From: Arenimonas composti TR7-09 = DSM 18010
Lineage (GTDB): Bacteria > Pseudomonadota > Gammaproteobacteria > Xanthomonadales > Xanthomonadaceae
Length of the DNA: 64,000 bases
Reading direction: 5' to 3'
Assembly: GCF_000426365.1 (NCBI RefSeq)
Contig: NZ_AUFF01000002.1
Location: forward strand, 371,836 to 435,835
Shown: piece by piece, positions 37,239-47,124 of the stretch
Layout of the letters: every line of letters begins with the position of its first letter
Position numbering within the stretch: the first letter of the stretch is position 1
Translations under genes and position numbers: made by a program
Notes under the pieces: generated by a model
The model's database searches: none
Seen by the model: only the letters and a program-made list of their open reading frames with translations
Told to the model about the DNA's origin: nothing

Positions 37239-38240
37239 TCACACCACCCGTGCGCGCAACAGGTCATGAATGTTCAGGGCGCCGACGACGCGGCGTTCGC
37301 CGTCGACCACGACCAGCGCGCTGATCTTGTGTTCTTCCATCAGGTGCGCGGCCTCGACGGCCAGCGCATCGGCACCGATCGTCTTCGGGTTGCGGCCCAT
37401 CAGCGCCGACACCGGGGTGCCGTGCAGATCGGTGTCCTCGTCGTCGAGGCAGCGGCGCAGGTCGCCGTCAGTGAACACGCCCTGCAGCACGCCGTCGGCG
37501 TCGACCACCGCGGTCATGCCGAGGCGCTTGCGGGTCATCTCCAGCAGCGCGGCGCTGGCCATCGCGTCGGCGCGCACCACCGGGCAGTCGTCGCCGGTGT
37601 GCATCACGTCGCGGATGTGCAGCAGCAGGCGGCGGCCGAGCGCGCCGGCCGGGTGCGAGCGGGCGAAGTCCTCGGCGGTGAAGCCGCGGGCCTCGAGCAG
37701 GGCCACGGCCAGCGCGTCGCCGAGGGCCAGCGCCGCGGTCGTGCTCGAGGTCGGGGCCAGGCCGAGCGGGCAGGCTTCCAGCGGCACCCCGGCATCGAGG
37801 TGGACGTCGGCGAGCCGGGCCATGCTCGAGGCCGGGCGGCCGGTCATCGCGATCAGCGCATTGCCCTGGCGCTTGAGCGCCGGGACGATCTGCAGGATCT
37901 CCTCGGATTCGCCGGAGTTCGACAGCGCCAGCACGACATCGGCGTCGGTGACCATGCCGAGGTCGCCGTGGCTGGCCTCCCCGGGGTGCATGAAGAAGGC
38001 CGGGGTGCCGGTCGAGGCCAGGGTCGCGGCGATCTTGCGGGCGATGTGCCCGGACTTGCCCATGCCGGTGCAGACGACCCGGCCCTCGCAGGCCAGGATG
38101 CGCCGGCAGGCGGCGGCGAAATCGGTGCCGAGGCGGGCGCCGAGGGCCTCCAGCGCCTGCATTTCGATCGCCACGACCTGGCGGCCGCTGGCGATCAGGG
38201 CGTCGTCGGTGAGGTCCGGGAGCGGGCGCGGAGCGGTCAT
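37239..38240 (-). CDS. kdsD: Arabinose-5-phosphate isomerase KdsD
   Basis: 333 residues from the ATG at 38240. The SIS domain has CTGMGKSGHIARKIAATLAS and LALSNSGESEEI, followed by the catalytic-site region PTSSTTAALALGDALAVAL and two CBS domains (about 205-330). It makes arabinose-5-phosphate, the first step to Kdo. kdsC follows after 7 nt. Minus-strand TACAAT at 38277-38272 is a candidate -10 box for the whole LPS/rpoN cluster. Confidence 0.95.
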   Translation of the reverse strand: MTAPRPLPDLTDDALIASGRQVVAIEMQALEALGARLGTDFAAACRRILACEGRVVCTGMGKSGHIARKIAATLASTGTPAFFMHPGEASHGDLGMVTDADVVLALSNSGESEEILQIVPALKRQGNALIAMTGRPASSMARLADVHLDAGVPLEACPLGLAPTSSTTAALALGDALAVALLEARGFTAEDFARSHPAGALGRRLLLHIRDVMHTGDDCPVVRADAMASAALLEMTRKRLGMTAVVDADGVLQGVFTDGDLRRCLDDEDTDLHGTPVSALMGRNPKTIGADALAVEAAHLMEEHKISALVVVDGERRVVGALNIHDLLRARVV

Positions 38241-38305
38241 GCCGGGCTCTTGGAGTATCATGCGGGGCCGCATTGTAAGGCCTGGGCGCCGACCGCGCCG
38301 TCGCC

Positions 38306-38535
38306 ATGAATCCCGAAGCCATCCGCGAACTGATCGAAGCCGGCCTCCCCGGCGCCACCGCCGACGTCCAGGGTGACGACGGCGTCCACTTCGAAGCCAC
38401 CGTCGTCGCCGAACAGTTCCGCGGCAAGCTGCCGCTGGCCCGGCACCGGCTGGTCTACGCGACCCTGGGCGAGCGCATGGGCCGGGAGATCCATGCGCTG
38501 GCGCTGCGGACGCTCACGCCCGAAGAAGCCTCCCT

Positions 38536-38539
<4 letters not shown>
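38306..38539 (+). CDS. ibaG: BolA-family protein IbaG
   Basis: 77 residues. The helix-loop core VHFEATVVAEQFRGKLPLARHRLVYATLG and the end LALRTLTPEEA match IbaG/YrbA rather than BolA. IbaG proteins bind monothiol glutaredoxin and share an Fe-S cluster. Location next to murA is typical. Its TAG stop is part of the first REP of the array that follows. Confidence 0.92.
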
Positions 38540-39984
<1,445 letters not shown>

Positions 39985-39987
39985 GCC

Positions 39988-40704
39988 TCAGAGCACCCGT
40001 ACGATCCGCAGGTCGAGGGTGTCGCCGTCGCCTTCGTACTGCTTGATGCGCAGCGGCAGCCAGCCGCGTTCGCGGGCGAACCAGATCTTGGTGACGCGGC
40101 CGCTGCCGTCGCCGCGCACGCGCTCGACGCGGATCGCGCGCTCGGTGCCGATCGCGGTGCGCAGGCGCACCGCGGCGGCGGTGCGGTAGACCTGCGCATC
40201 GACGTCGCGGCGTTCGGCGACGGAGAACGTGCGCTCGCCGCGCCAGCCGGCGGCCAGTTCCGACATCATCACCGCGGTCAGGCCGTGCTTGTCGATCAGC
40301 GCCGGGCTCCACTGCAGGCGATAGGTGTCGTCGCGGTAGCGGCTGACGGCGGTGCGCGCGGCGGCGTCGATGTCGATCTCGTGCGTGCGCCGGCTGAACG
40401 CCGCGCGCTGCTCCATCCGGTAGCTGACGCCGGCCGGCTGCGCGCCGCGCCAGTCGATCACGCTGCGTTCGTCGCGGCGGATGCCGGCGGCGCCGTACAT
40501 GCCCTGGGTCGCCTCGGTGTGGGTGACCAGCTCGTAGCGGCCGTCGGCGAGCACGCGCAGCGTGATCGTGCCGACGCCGAGCTTCTTGTCGTTCTGGAAC
40601 ACCTCGTATTCGGCGCTGAATCCGGCCGGCGGCGGCGCCGCGAGGGCGGAGGCGGCCGGCAGCACGAAGGCGGCGGCCAGGACGGTGCTGCGGAGAAGGT
40701 TCAT
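39988..40704 (-). CDS. DUF3108 periplasmic protein
   Basis: 238 residues with a signal peptide (about 1-22). The beta-rich body starts with [19 protein letters not shown] and ends with [19 protein letters not shown], the recognisable DUF3108 ends. The function is unknown. Its start overlaps the purN stop by 4 nt (ATGA), an arrangement known from Xanthomonadales. It is convergent with murA with only 3 nt between them. Confidence 0.85.
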   Translation of the reverse strand: MNLLRSTVLAAAFVLPAASALAAPPPAGFSAEYEVFQNDKKLGVGTITLRVLADGRYELVTHTEATQGMYGAAGIRRDERSVIDWRGAQPAGVSYRMEQRAAFSRRTHEIDIDAAARTAVSRYRDDTYRLQWSPALIDKHGLTAVMMSELAAGWRGERTFSVAERRDVDAQVYRTAAAVRLRTAIGTERAIRVERVRGDGSGRVTKIWFARERGWLPLRIKQYEGDGDTLDLRIVRVL

Positions 40705-41363
40705 GCGGTGGCTCCCGTGAGGCGGTCGTCGGCGTCGAGCTGCAGCGGCTGCTGCAGGCGTTCGCCGTCGAGAAGCAGGTGGTCGTCGCGCAGCCGCATC
40801 CGCCCTTCCGCCACCAGCGCCACGCTCGCGACGAGCAGGGCGTGCTCGCGCGGCAGCAGCCGCTCCGCCAGCGCGTCCGGGTCGTCGCCGGGCCGCACCG
40901 GAATGCGTGCCTGTGCGAGCACCGGGCCGGCGTCGAGCGCCGGGATGACGCTGTGCACGCTGGCGCCGTGCTCGGCATCGCCGGCGGCGAGCGCCTTGGC
41001 ATGCGTGTGCAGGCCCGGATATTTCGGCAGCAGGGAAGGGTGGATGTTGAGCATGCGGTTCTCGAAACGCATCAGCGCGGCGGCGCCGATGATGCGCAGG
41101 TATCCCGCACAGACGATGAGGTCGGGCTGAACGCGGGCGATTTCCGTGAACAGCGCGTCGTCGTGCGCGTCGCGGTCCGCGTAATCCTTCGGTGCCCGCG
41201 CGAGCGCCGGAATGCCGGCCTCACGCGCGAACGCCAGCGCCGCACAGGCCGGCTTGTCCGAGAACACCCCGACGACCTCCGCCGGCACCCGCCCGTCCCG
41301 CGTCGCCGCGACCAGCGCGCGCAGATTGCTGCCCCTCCCCGAAACCAGCACTGCGATCTTCAT
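40701..41363 (-). CDS. purN: Phosphoribosylglycinamide formyltransferase PurN
   Basis: 220 residues. GRGSNLRALVAA binds the phosphate of GAR. The catalytic trio lies in MLNIHPSLLP (Asn and His) and in SVHSVIPALDAGPVL (His and Asp). It transfers formyl from 10-formyl-THF in purine synthesis. The C-terminal 30 residues exceed the E. coli protein slightly. It lies downstream of purM on the same strand, separated by an inverted-repeat element. Confidence 0.96.
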   Translation of the reverse strand: MKIAVLVSGRGSNLRALVAATRDGRVPAEVVGVFSDKPACAALAFAREAGIPALARAPKDYADRDAHDDALFTEIARVQPDLIVCAGYLRIIGAAALMRFENRMLNIHPSLLPKYPGLHTHAKALAAGDAEHGASVHSVIPALDAGPVLAQARIPVRPGDDPDALAERLLPREHALLVASVALVAEGRMRLRDDHLLLDGERLQQPLQLDADDRLTGATA

Positions 41364-41391
41364 TCGTCCGAAACCTTGGAGGTCATGGCAA

Positions 41392-41530
41392 GGGAACGCA
41401 GATTTCGCAGATCCACGCGGATAAGGGCGGATCGATCAACAGGGTTGGGCCAGGACTCACGATTTCCGAGGGCCCGAACAGTGGAACGAACCGCCTTCAT
41501 CCGCCTTGATCTGCGGAATCTGCGTTCCTT
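41392..41530. repeat. Inverted-repeat element between purM and purN
   Basis: The left arm (41392-41430, beginning GGGAACGCAGATTTCGCAGA) and the right arm (about 41497-41530, whose complement begins AAAGGAACGCAGATTCCGCA) are inverted imperfect copies joined by a centre of about 65 nt. It looks like a small non-autonomous element. It lies between purM and purN, so it is transcribed in the purM-purN mRNA and could form a large hairpin. Confidence 0.75.
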
Positions 41531-41551
41531 TCGCTCGACTCGACCGGGCGC

Positions 41552-42586
41552 TCAGCCGATGCGGACGCGGTCGGGGCCGGTGGCGGGGATCACTTCGCCG
41601 ATGCGCCAGCTCGGGAGCTCGAGCGCGGCCAGCGCCGCTTCGAGGGCCGGCAGCGCCGCCGGCGGGGCGACGAAGACGAAGCCGATGCCGCAGTTGAAGG
41701 TGCGCCACATCTCTTCCTTCGGCACCGCGCCCTCGCGCATCAGCCAGTCGAACACCGGCGGCAGTGGCCAGGACGCGGCATCGATGGACAGCCCGAGGCC
41801 GTCCGGGATCACCCGGATGATGTTCTCGGTCAGGCCGCCGCCGGTGATGTGCGCCATCGCGTGGATCTCGTGCGCCGGCAGCAGCTGCAGCACCGGCTTC
41901 ACATAGATGCGCGTCGGCGCCATCAGCGCGTCGATCAGGCGCACGCCGCCGACCTCGGTGTCGGCCGGGCGGCCGGCGCGCTCGTAGATCTTGCGGACCA
42001 GCGAATAGCCGTTCGAATGCGGGCCGCTGGAGGAGACGCCGAGCAGCACGTCGCCGGCGCGTACCGCCGCGCCGTCGACGATCGCCGACTTCTCGACCGC
42101 GGCGACGCAGAAGCCGGCCAGGTCGTATTCGCCCGGCGGGTACATGTCCGGCATCTCGGCGGTCTCGCCGCCGATCAGGGCGCAGCCGGCGAGTTCGCAG
42201 CCCTTGGCGATGCCGCCGACGACGGCCACCGTGGTGTCGACCTGCAGCTTGCCGGTGGCGAAATAGTCGAGGAAGAACAGCGGTTCGGCGCCCTGCACCA
42301 GCACGTCGTTGACGCACATCGCCACCAGGTCGATGCCGATCGAGTCGTGGCGGTTCAGCTGCTGGGCGAGCTTGAGCTTGGTGCCGACGCCGTCGGTGCC
42401 CGAGACCAGCACCGGCTCCCTGTACTTGTTCGACAGGTCGAACAGCGCGCCGAAACCACCGAGGCCGCCCATCACTTCCGGGCGGAAGGTGCGCTTGACC
42501 AGCGGCTTGATCCGATCGACGACCTGGTTGCCCGCGTCGATGTCGACGCCGGCGTCACGGTAGGTGAGGGGAGTGGGCGTGGTCAC
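41552..42586 (-). CDS. purM: Phosphoribosylformylglycinamidine cyclo-ligase PurM
   Basis: 344 residues from a GTG at 42586 (E. coli 345). Key blocks are [38 protein letters not shown] and [11 protein letters not shown]. It closes the imidazole ring to give AIR. A longer in-frame reading exists up to 42721, but the ATG at 42616 in it overlaps a TAGAAT hexamer that is a good -10 box, so the GTG start is favoured. purN follows after the inverted-repeat element. Confidence 0.95.
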   Translation of the reverse strand: MTTPTPLTYRDAGVDIDAGNQVVDRIKPLVKRTFRPEVMGGLGGFGALFDLSNKYREPVLVSGTDGVGTKLKLAQQLNRHDSIGIDLVAMCVNDVLVQGAEPLFFLDYFATGKLQVDTTVAVVGGIAKGCELAGCALIGGETAEMPDMYPPGEYDLAGFCVAAVEKSAIVDGAAVRAGDVLLGVSSSGPHSNGYSLVRKIYERAGRPADTEVGGVRLIDALMAPTRIYVKPVLQLLPAHEIHAMAHITGGGLTENIIRVIPDGLGLSIDAASWPLPPVFDWLMREGAVPKEEMWRTFNCGIGFVFVAPPAALPALEAALAALELPSWRIGEVIPATGPDRVRIG

Positions 42587-42614
42587 GGCGGTTCCGGCGC
42601 GGGGGAAGGCGCGC

Positions 42615-42620
42615 ATTCTA
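42615..42620 (-). promoter_or_regulatory. Putative -10 box (TAGAAT) of purM
   Basis: TAGAAT on the minus strand lies 28 nt before the GTG start. The gene is divergent from the DUF2066 gene at 42720. No clear -35 box is visible. Confidence 0.45.
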
Positions 42621-42719
42621 GCAGCGGCGCCGCGACCGGCCGGCCGGCGCGGCGCGCGTCGTGGACGGCTGCCGGCCGCTTGCGGCACCATGCCGGCAGT
42701 CTCGATTCCGGTTCCGTCC

Positions 42720-43859
42720 ATGTCCCCGTTTCCACGAAGGCTCGCCGCGCTGCTGCTGACGACGCTGCTGGCGCCCGCGCTGGCCGCCGCACAGGACGCC
42801 GCATCCCCGCAGCCCGAAACCGGCGGCGACGCCGACAGTGCCGTGGCCGCCCCGGAAGCGACCCGCGACCCCGAGCTCTACCGCGCCGAGGTCGAACTGC
42901 TGTCGCAGGGCGCCGCCGAGCGCCGCGCCGCCGCCGCGCGCGCGCTGGCGCAGGTGATGGTGAAGATCACCGGCGACCCGCAGGCCGCCGCGCATCCGGT
43001 GGTGCGCCGGGCGCTGCCGCAGGCCGAGAGCTTCGTCGTCACCAGCGACACCAGCGAGGCCAGCGACGCCGGCGGCAACACCGCGATCGGCGGCGTGCCG
43101 ATCCTGAAGACGAACATGAGCTTCGCCTTCGATCCGGGCAGCGTCGACGCCCTGGTCGCCGGCGCCGGCCTCGGTTACTGGACCAGCCCGCGGCCGCGGC
43201 CGCTGCTGTGGCTGGCGATCGACGACGGCCGCGGCGCCCGCCTGGTCAACGCCCAGCAGCTCAATGTCGTGAAGCCGCTGGCCAGCCGCGGCGTCGAGCG
43301 CGGCCTGCGTTTCGGCATGCCCTCCGGCAGCTCGGTCGAGCAGGCGGCGGTGAACACGATCTGGTCGCTCGACCCGGGCCCGATGCAGGCGCTGACCTCG
43401 CGCTACGGCGGCGAGACCCAGCTGATCGGCAAGCTCTACCGCGCCGGCGCCGGCTGGACCGCCGACTGGGTGCTCAGCGACGGCGGCACGGTGCTGTCGC
43501 GCTGGTCCTTCAGCGACCCGAGCCCGCAGCGGGCGCTGGCCTCCGGTGCCGACGGCGCCGCCGATGCGCTGGCCCGCCGCGATGCGGTCACCGTCGCCGC
43601 CGGCGAACCCGGCCCGCTCGTGATCGAGGTCGTGCGCGTGCACGGCGCCGCCGACTTCGCCCGGGCGATGGGCTATCTGCAGAAGCTCGCCGTGGTGCGC
43701 GAGCTGCGCGTGCTCGAGGCCGGCCCGGACTCGCTGCGCCTGCACCTGGAACTGGCCGTCGGCCCCGAGGGCTTCGACCGCTTCCTGGCCTCCGGCGACG
43801 TGCTGCAGGCCGATCCGCTGGCTCCTCCGGAGGCACGCCGCTACCAGCTGCGGCCATGA
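42720..43859 (+). CDS. DUF2066 exported protein
   Basis: 379 residues from the ATG at 42720, chosen because it begins a signal peptide ([25 protein letters not shown]). The body has DUF2066 features such as [20 protein letters not shown] and [18 protein letters not shown]. The function is unknown, and the family is found next to phosphatidyltransferase and Hda genes in many gammaproteobacteria. The stop overlaps the start of the next gene (ATGA). Confidence 0.82.
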   Translation: MSPFPRRLAALLLTTLLAPALAAAQDAASPQPETGGDADSAVAAPEATRDPELYRAEVELLSQGAAERRAAAARALAQVMVKITGDPQAAAHPVVRRALPQAESFVVTSDTSEASDAGGNTAIGGVPILKTNMSFAFDPGSVDALVAGAGLGYWTSPRPRPLLWLAIDDGRGARLVNAQQLNVVKPLASRGVERGLRFGMPSGSSVEQAAVNTIWSLDPGPMQALTSRYGGETQLIGKLYRAGAGWTADWVLSDGGTVLSRWSFSDPSPQRALASGADGAADALARRDAVTVAAGEPGPLVIEVVRVHGAADFARAMGYLQKLAVVRELRVLEAGPDSLRLHLELAVGPEGFDRFLASGDVLQADPLAPPEARRYQLRP

Positions 43860-44431
43860 ACCTGCGCCACCTGCCCAACGCCATCACCGGCCTGCGCCTG
43901 GCGATGGCGCCGGTGCTGCCGTGGCTGATGCTGCAGGGGCACTGGCGGGCGGCGTTCTGGCTGGCCGTCGCCGCCGCGCTCAGCGACCTCGCCGACGGCT
44001 GGCTGGCGCGCCGGCACGGCTGGCAGAGCCGCCTCGGCGGCGCCCTCGACCCGATCGCCGACAAGCTGCTGGCGGCGGCCGCCTTCCTCGGCCTGTGGTG
44101 GGCGCTGAAACTGCCGGGCTGGGTGCCGGCGCTGGTGCTCGGGCGCGATCTGGTGATCGTCGCCGGCGCCGCCGCCTGGTGGCGGCTCAGGCGCGGCTTC
44201 GAGGCGGCGCCGAGCTGGCTCGGCAAGGCCAGCACCCTGCTGCAGCTGGCGCTGGTGCTGTTCTGCCTCGGCGATGCGGCCGGTCTGTGGGGCCTGGACC
44301 GCGGCGAGTACCTGGCGGTGATGCGCCAGCTGCTGGTCGGCGTCGCGCTCGTGACCCTGCTCAGCGGCCTCGACTACGTCTTCCGTTATGGTGCGAAGGC
44401 ATGGCAGGCCTCCGGGAAACGCCCACGATGA
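43856..44431 (+). CDS. CDP-alcohol phosphatidyltransferase family protein
   Basis: 191 residues with about five or six membrane helices. The catalytic motif D-x2-DG-x2-AR-x8-G-x3-D-x3-D is complete (from SDLADGWLARRHG to GALDPIADK). The family includes PgsA, and the product is probably phosphatidylglycerol phosphate or a related lipid. A second, canonical PgsA elsewhere in the genome cannot be excluded. It overlaps the DUF2066 and AI-2E-family genes by 4 nt at each end. Confidence 0.88.
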   Translation: MNLRHLPNAITGLRLAMAPVLPWLMLQGHWRAAFWLAVAAALSDLADGWLARRHGWQSRLGGALDPIADKLLAAAAFLGLWWALKLPGWVPALVLGRDLVIVAGAAAWWRLRRGFEAAPSWLGKASTLLQLALVLFCLGDAAGLWGLDRGEYLAVMRQLLVGVALVTLLSGLDYVFRYGAKAWQASGKRPR

Positions 44432-45687
44432 ACCGACCCCTCCCCGATCCCTTCAGCGACCGTCGCCGCTGGCAGTGGCTGGCGCTGGCCGTCGGCGTCG
44501 GCGTGCTGATCTGGCTGCTGGCGCCGATCCTCACGCCGTTCGTGGTCGCCGCCCTGCTGGCCTGGATCGGCGAGCCGCTGGTGCGCCGGGTCGAGCAGGC
44601 CGGGCGTTCGCGCACCACCGCGGTGGTGCTGGTGTTCTGCCTGATGACGCTGGTGATCGTGCTGGCGGTGCTGCTGCTGATCCCGCTGATCGAACGGCAG
44701 ATCTCGAAGCTGATCGACTGGCTGCCGCGGCTCGGCGCGTGGATCACCTTCACCGCGGTGCCGTGGGCGGAGGAGCGCTTCAACCTCGAGCTGCGCGGCT
44801 ACTTCGACCCCAGCAACGTGATCATGCTGCTGCGCCAGCACTGGCAGGAGGCCGGCGGCATCGCCGCGACGGTGTTCGGCGGGGTGTCGCGCTCGGGGCT
44901 GGCGATCATCGGCTGGATCGTCAACCTGGCGCTGGTGCCGGTGGTGACCTTCTATTTCATGCGCGACGGCCAGGCGATGGGGCGGATGCTGCGCGACCTG
45001 CTGCCGCGGCCGGTGGAGCCGGTGGTCGTGCGGCTGGCGCACGAGTCCGACCAGGTGCTCGGCGGCTTCCTGCGCGGCCAGCTGAGCGTGATGATCGCGC
45101 TCGGCGCGGTCTATGCGACCGGGCTGAGTCTGGTCGGGGTCGACCTCGGCATCCTGATCGGCTTCATCGCCGGGCTGGTGAGCTTCGTGCCCTATCTCGG
45201 CGCCGCGATCGGCGTCGGCCTGGCGGTGATCGCGACCCTGGTCCAGCACGGCGACCTGATGCATCTGGCGCTGGTGCTCGGGGTGTTCGGCGTCGGCCAG
45301 CTGCTCGAGAGCTTCTTCCTGACGCCGTGGCTGGTCGGCGACAAGATCGGCCTGCATCCGGTGGCGGTGATCTTCGCGATCATGGCCGGCGGGCAGCTGT
45401 TCGGCTTCCTCGGCGTGCTGCTGGCGCTGCCGGTCGCGGCGGTGGTGGTCGTGGTCGGCCGCTACCTGCACCAGCGCTACACCGAGAGCCAGCTCTACGG
45501 CGCCGACGAAACCCCTGGTTCTGTTGTAGGAGCGCCTTCAGGCGCGATCCCGCCCGCCCCCGTAGGAGCGGCTTCAGCCGCGATGGAAGAAATCGCGCCT
45601 GAAGGCGTTCCTACAGGTGCGATCGCGGCTGAAGCCGCTCCTACAGGTGAGGTCGCGCCTGAAGGCGCTCCTACAGGGCAGCCGTGA
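44428..45687 (+). CDS. AI-2E family transporter (PerM-like) with a repeat-encoded C-terminal tail
   Basis: 419 residues. About eight hydrophobic helices and the family motifs PVVTFYFMRD, GLVSFVPYLGAAIG and LTPWLVGDKIGLHPV place it in the AI-2E/PerM family, which includes H+-coupled exporters and uptake proteins. The natural protein would end near residue 366. Residues 367-419 are encoded by five REP copies read in frame (units [45 protein letters not shown]). The stop overlaps the hda GTG by 4 nt, so the insertion kept the junction with hda. Confidence 0.9.
   Translation: MNRPLPDPFSDRRRWQWLALAVGVGVLIWLLAPILTPFVVAALLAWIGEPLVRRVEQAGRSRTTAVVLVFCLMTLVIVLAVLLLIPLIERQISKLIDWLPRLGAWITFTAVPWAEERFNLELRGYFDPSNVIMLLRQHWQEAGGIAATVFGGVSRSGLAIIGWIVNLALVPVVTFYFMRDGQAMGRMLRDLLPRPVEPVVVRLAHESDQVLGGFLRGQLSVMIALGAVYATGLSLVGVDLGILIGFIAGLVSFVPYLGAAIGVGLAVIATLVQHGDLMHLALVLGVFGVGQLLESFFLTPWLVGDKIGLHPVAVIFAIMAGGQLFGFLGVLLALPVAAVVVVVGRYLHQRYTESQLYGADETPGSVVGAPSGAIPPAPVGAASAAMEEIAPEGVPTGAIAAEAAPTGEVAPEGAPTGQP
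45526..45674. repeat. REP array read in frame at the end of the AI-2E-family gene
   Basis: Forward copies at 45526-45549 and 45562-45585, inverted copies at about 45592-45614, 45621-45644 and 45652-45674. Both subtypes (CGCCTTCAGGCG and CGGCTTCAGCCG) are mixed, unlike the other arrays. All five are translated. Confidence 0.92.
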
Positions 45688-46382
45688 TCACGCCGCAGTT
45701 GCCGCTCGGCCTGCGGGCGCCGCCGGACCAGCGTCTCGACACCTTCCACGGCCAGCCCGAAGCCGTCGCCGCGCTCGCCGCGGCCGCGACCGCGGGCGGC
45801 GACTGGCTGTATCTGGCCGGGCCGGCGGGAAGCGGCAAGACCCACCTGCTGCTCGCCGCCTGCGCCGCCGCGGCCGAAACCGGCCGGCGCGCCGCCTACC
45901 TGCCGCTGGCCGGGTTCTCCGGGCATCTGGCCGACATGCTGCCGGCGCAGGAAGGCGCCGACCTCGTGTGCCTGGACGGGCTCGATGCGGTCGCCGGGCA
46001 CGGCGGCGACGAAGAGGCGCTGTTCCATTTCCACAACCGCGCCCGCGCCGGCGGCGCCACCGTCGTGTACGCGGCGCGGCAGGCGCCGGCGGCGCTGGGC
46101 CTGGCGCTGCCCGACCTCGTGACCCGGCTGGGCCAGTGCACCCGCGTGAACCTGGCGCTGCTCGACGACACCGGCCGCCGCGACGTGCTGCGCGCCCGCG
46201 CCGCCCGCCGCGGCCTCGACCTCGACGACGCCGTGCTGGACTGGCTGGAACGCCGCGTCGACCGCGACCTCGGCTCCCTGACCGCACTGCTCGACCGCGC
46301 CGACCGCGCCAGCCTCGCCGCGCAGCGCCGACTCACCGTCCCCTTCCTCCGCCGACTCCTGAACGGGGACGTACCCCGTTAA
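45684..46382 (+). CDS. hda: DnaA regulatory inactivator Hda
   Basis: 232 residues. The N-terminal clamp-binding motif is QLPLGL (about 5-10). It has Walker A GPAGSGKTHLL, an AAA+ fold related to DnaA domain III, and an Arg-finger region near the end. Hda with the sliding clamp stimulates ATP hydrolysis by DnaA. It starts with GTG overlapping the AI-2E-family stop (GTGA). Its last residues GDVPR and its TAA stop are encoded by a palindromic repeat shared with murU. Confidence 0.93.
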   Translation: MITPQLPLGLRAPPDQRLDTFHGQPEAVAALAAAATAGGDWLYLAGPAGSGKTHLLLAACAAAAETGRRAAYLPLAGFSGHLADMLPAQEGADLVCLDGLDAVAGHGGDEEALFHFHNRARAGGATVVYAARQAPAALGLALPDLVTRLGQCTRVNLALLDDTGRRDVLRARAARRGLDLDDAVLDWLERRVDRDLGSLTALLDRADRASLAAQRRLTVPFLRRLLNGDVPR

Positions 46383-46397
46383 GCGGGGTACGTCCCC
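46365..46397. repeat. Perfect 14-bp palindrome holding the stops of hda and murU
   Basis: GGGGACGTACCCCG (46365-46378) and its complement (46384-46397) enclose a TTAAG loop. The TAA stop of hda (46380-46382) and the TAA of murU on the other strand (46381-46379) share two bases in the loop. The hairpin could terminate both transcripts. The GGGGACGTACCCC core is a repeat common in related genomes. Confidence 0.9.
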
Positions 46398-47077
46398 AAC
46401 TGGCGCAGGCGCTCGATGGTGCCGACGTCGGTCCACTCGCCCGCGTGCCGCTGCCCGGTCACCAGGCCGCGCGCCATCGCCGCACGCAGCACCGGCGCCA
46501 GCTTGAAGCGCGGCGGATCCAGCGCGACCCCCGGCGCATCGCCCACCGCCGAACACCACCCGTCCAGCAACGCCGCCCGGTACACGCCCACGCCGGCGAA
46601 GGTCAGCCGCGGCGCGCCCTCGGCGGCAACCCGCCCGTCCGCCCCGAGCACGAAATCCCCGCCCGGGTGGTGCCCGGGGTTGTCGACCAGCAGCAGATGC
46701 GCCAGCCCCGGCGGATCGCGGGGCAGGGCGGCGAGGTCGGCGTCGCACCAGACGTCGCCGTTCAGCCCGAGGAAGGGCCCCTCGCCGAGCCGCGGCAGCG
46801 CCGCGAGCATGCCGCCGCCGGTCTCCAGCGGCTCCGGCCCCTCGTACGACCAGTGCAGGCGCAGCCCCCAGCGCGCGCCGTCGCCGAGCGCCGGTTCGAA
46901 GCACTCCGCCAGCCAGCTCGTATTGACCACGACCTCGCGCACCCCGATCGCCGCCAGCCGCTCCAGGTGCCAGACGATCAGCGGCTTGCCGCGCACCGGC
47001 AGCAGCGGCTTCGGCGTGGTGTCGGTCAGCGGCCGCATGCGCTCGCCGCGCCCGGCGGCGAAGATCAGCGCCTTCAC
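46379..47077 (-). CDS. murU: N-acetylmuramate alpha-1-phosphate uridylyltransferase MurU
   Basis: 232 residues. The nucleotidyltransferase motif FAAGRGERMRPLTDTTPKPLLPV, ETGGGMLAALPRL and GLNGDVWCDADL (metal-binding Asp) are present. The end WTDVGTIERLRQL is typical. It converts MurNAc-1-P to UDP-MurNAc. It lies downstream of amgK on the same strand with 47 nt between, so the two steps of the salvage route are probably co-expressed. The C-terminal GTYPA is repeat-encoded. Confidence 0.92.
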   Translation of the reverse strand: MKALIFAAGRGERMRPLTDTTPKPLLPVRGKPLIVWHLERLAAIGVREVVVNTSWLAECFEPALGDGARWGLRLHWSYEGPEPLETGGGMLAALPRLGEGPFLGLNGDVWCDADLAALPRDPPGLAHLLLVDNPGHHPGGDFVLGADGRVAAEGAPRLTFAGVGVYRAALLDGWCSAVGDAPGVALDPPRFKLAPVLRAAMARGLVTGQRHAGEWTDVGTIERLRQLGTYPA

Positions 47078-47124
47078 GGGTCAGCGTCCTGCATTGCGGT
47101 CCGTGTCCCTCATTGCGGCCCGCG

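Noticed and set aside
42587-42721. Longer PurM start
   Set aside because: Adds Arg/Ala-rich residues absent from the family and covers the TAGAAT promoter-like box.
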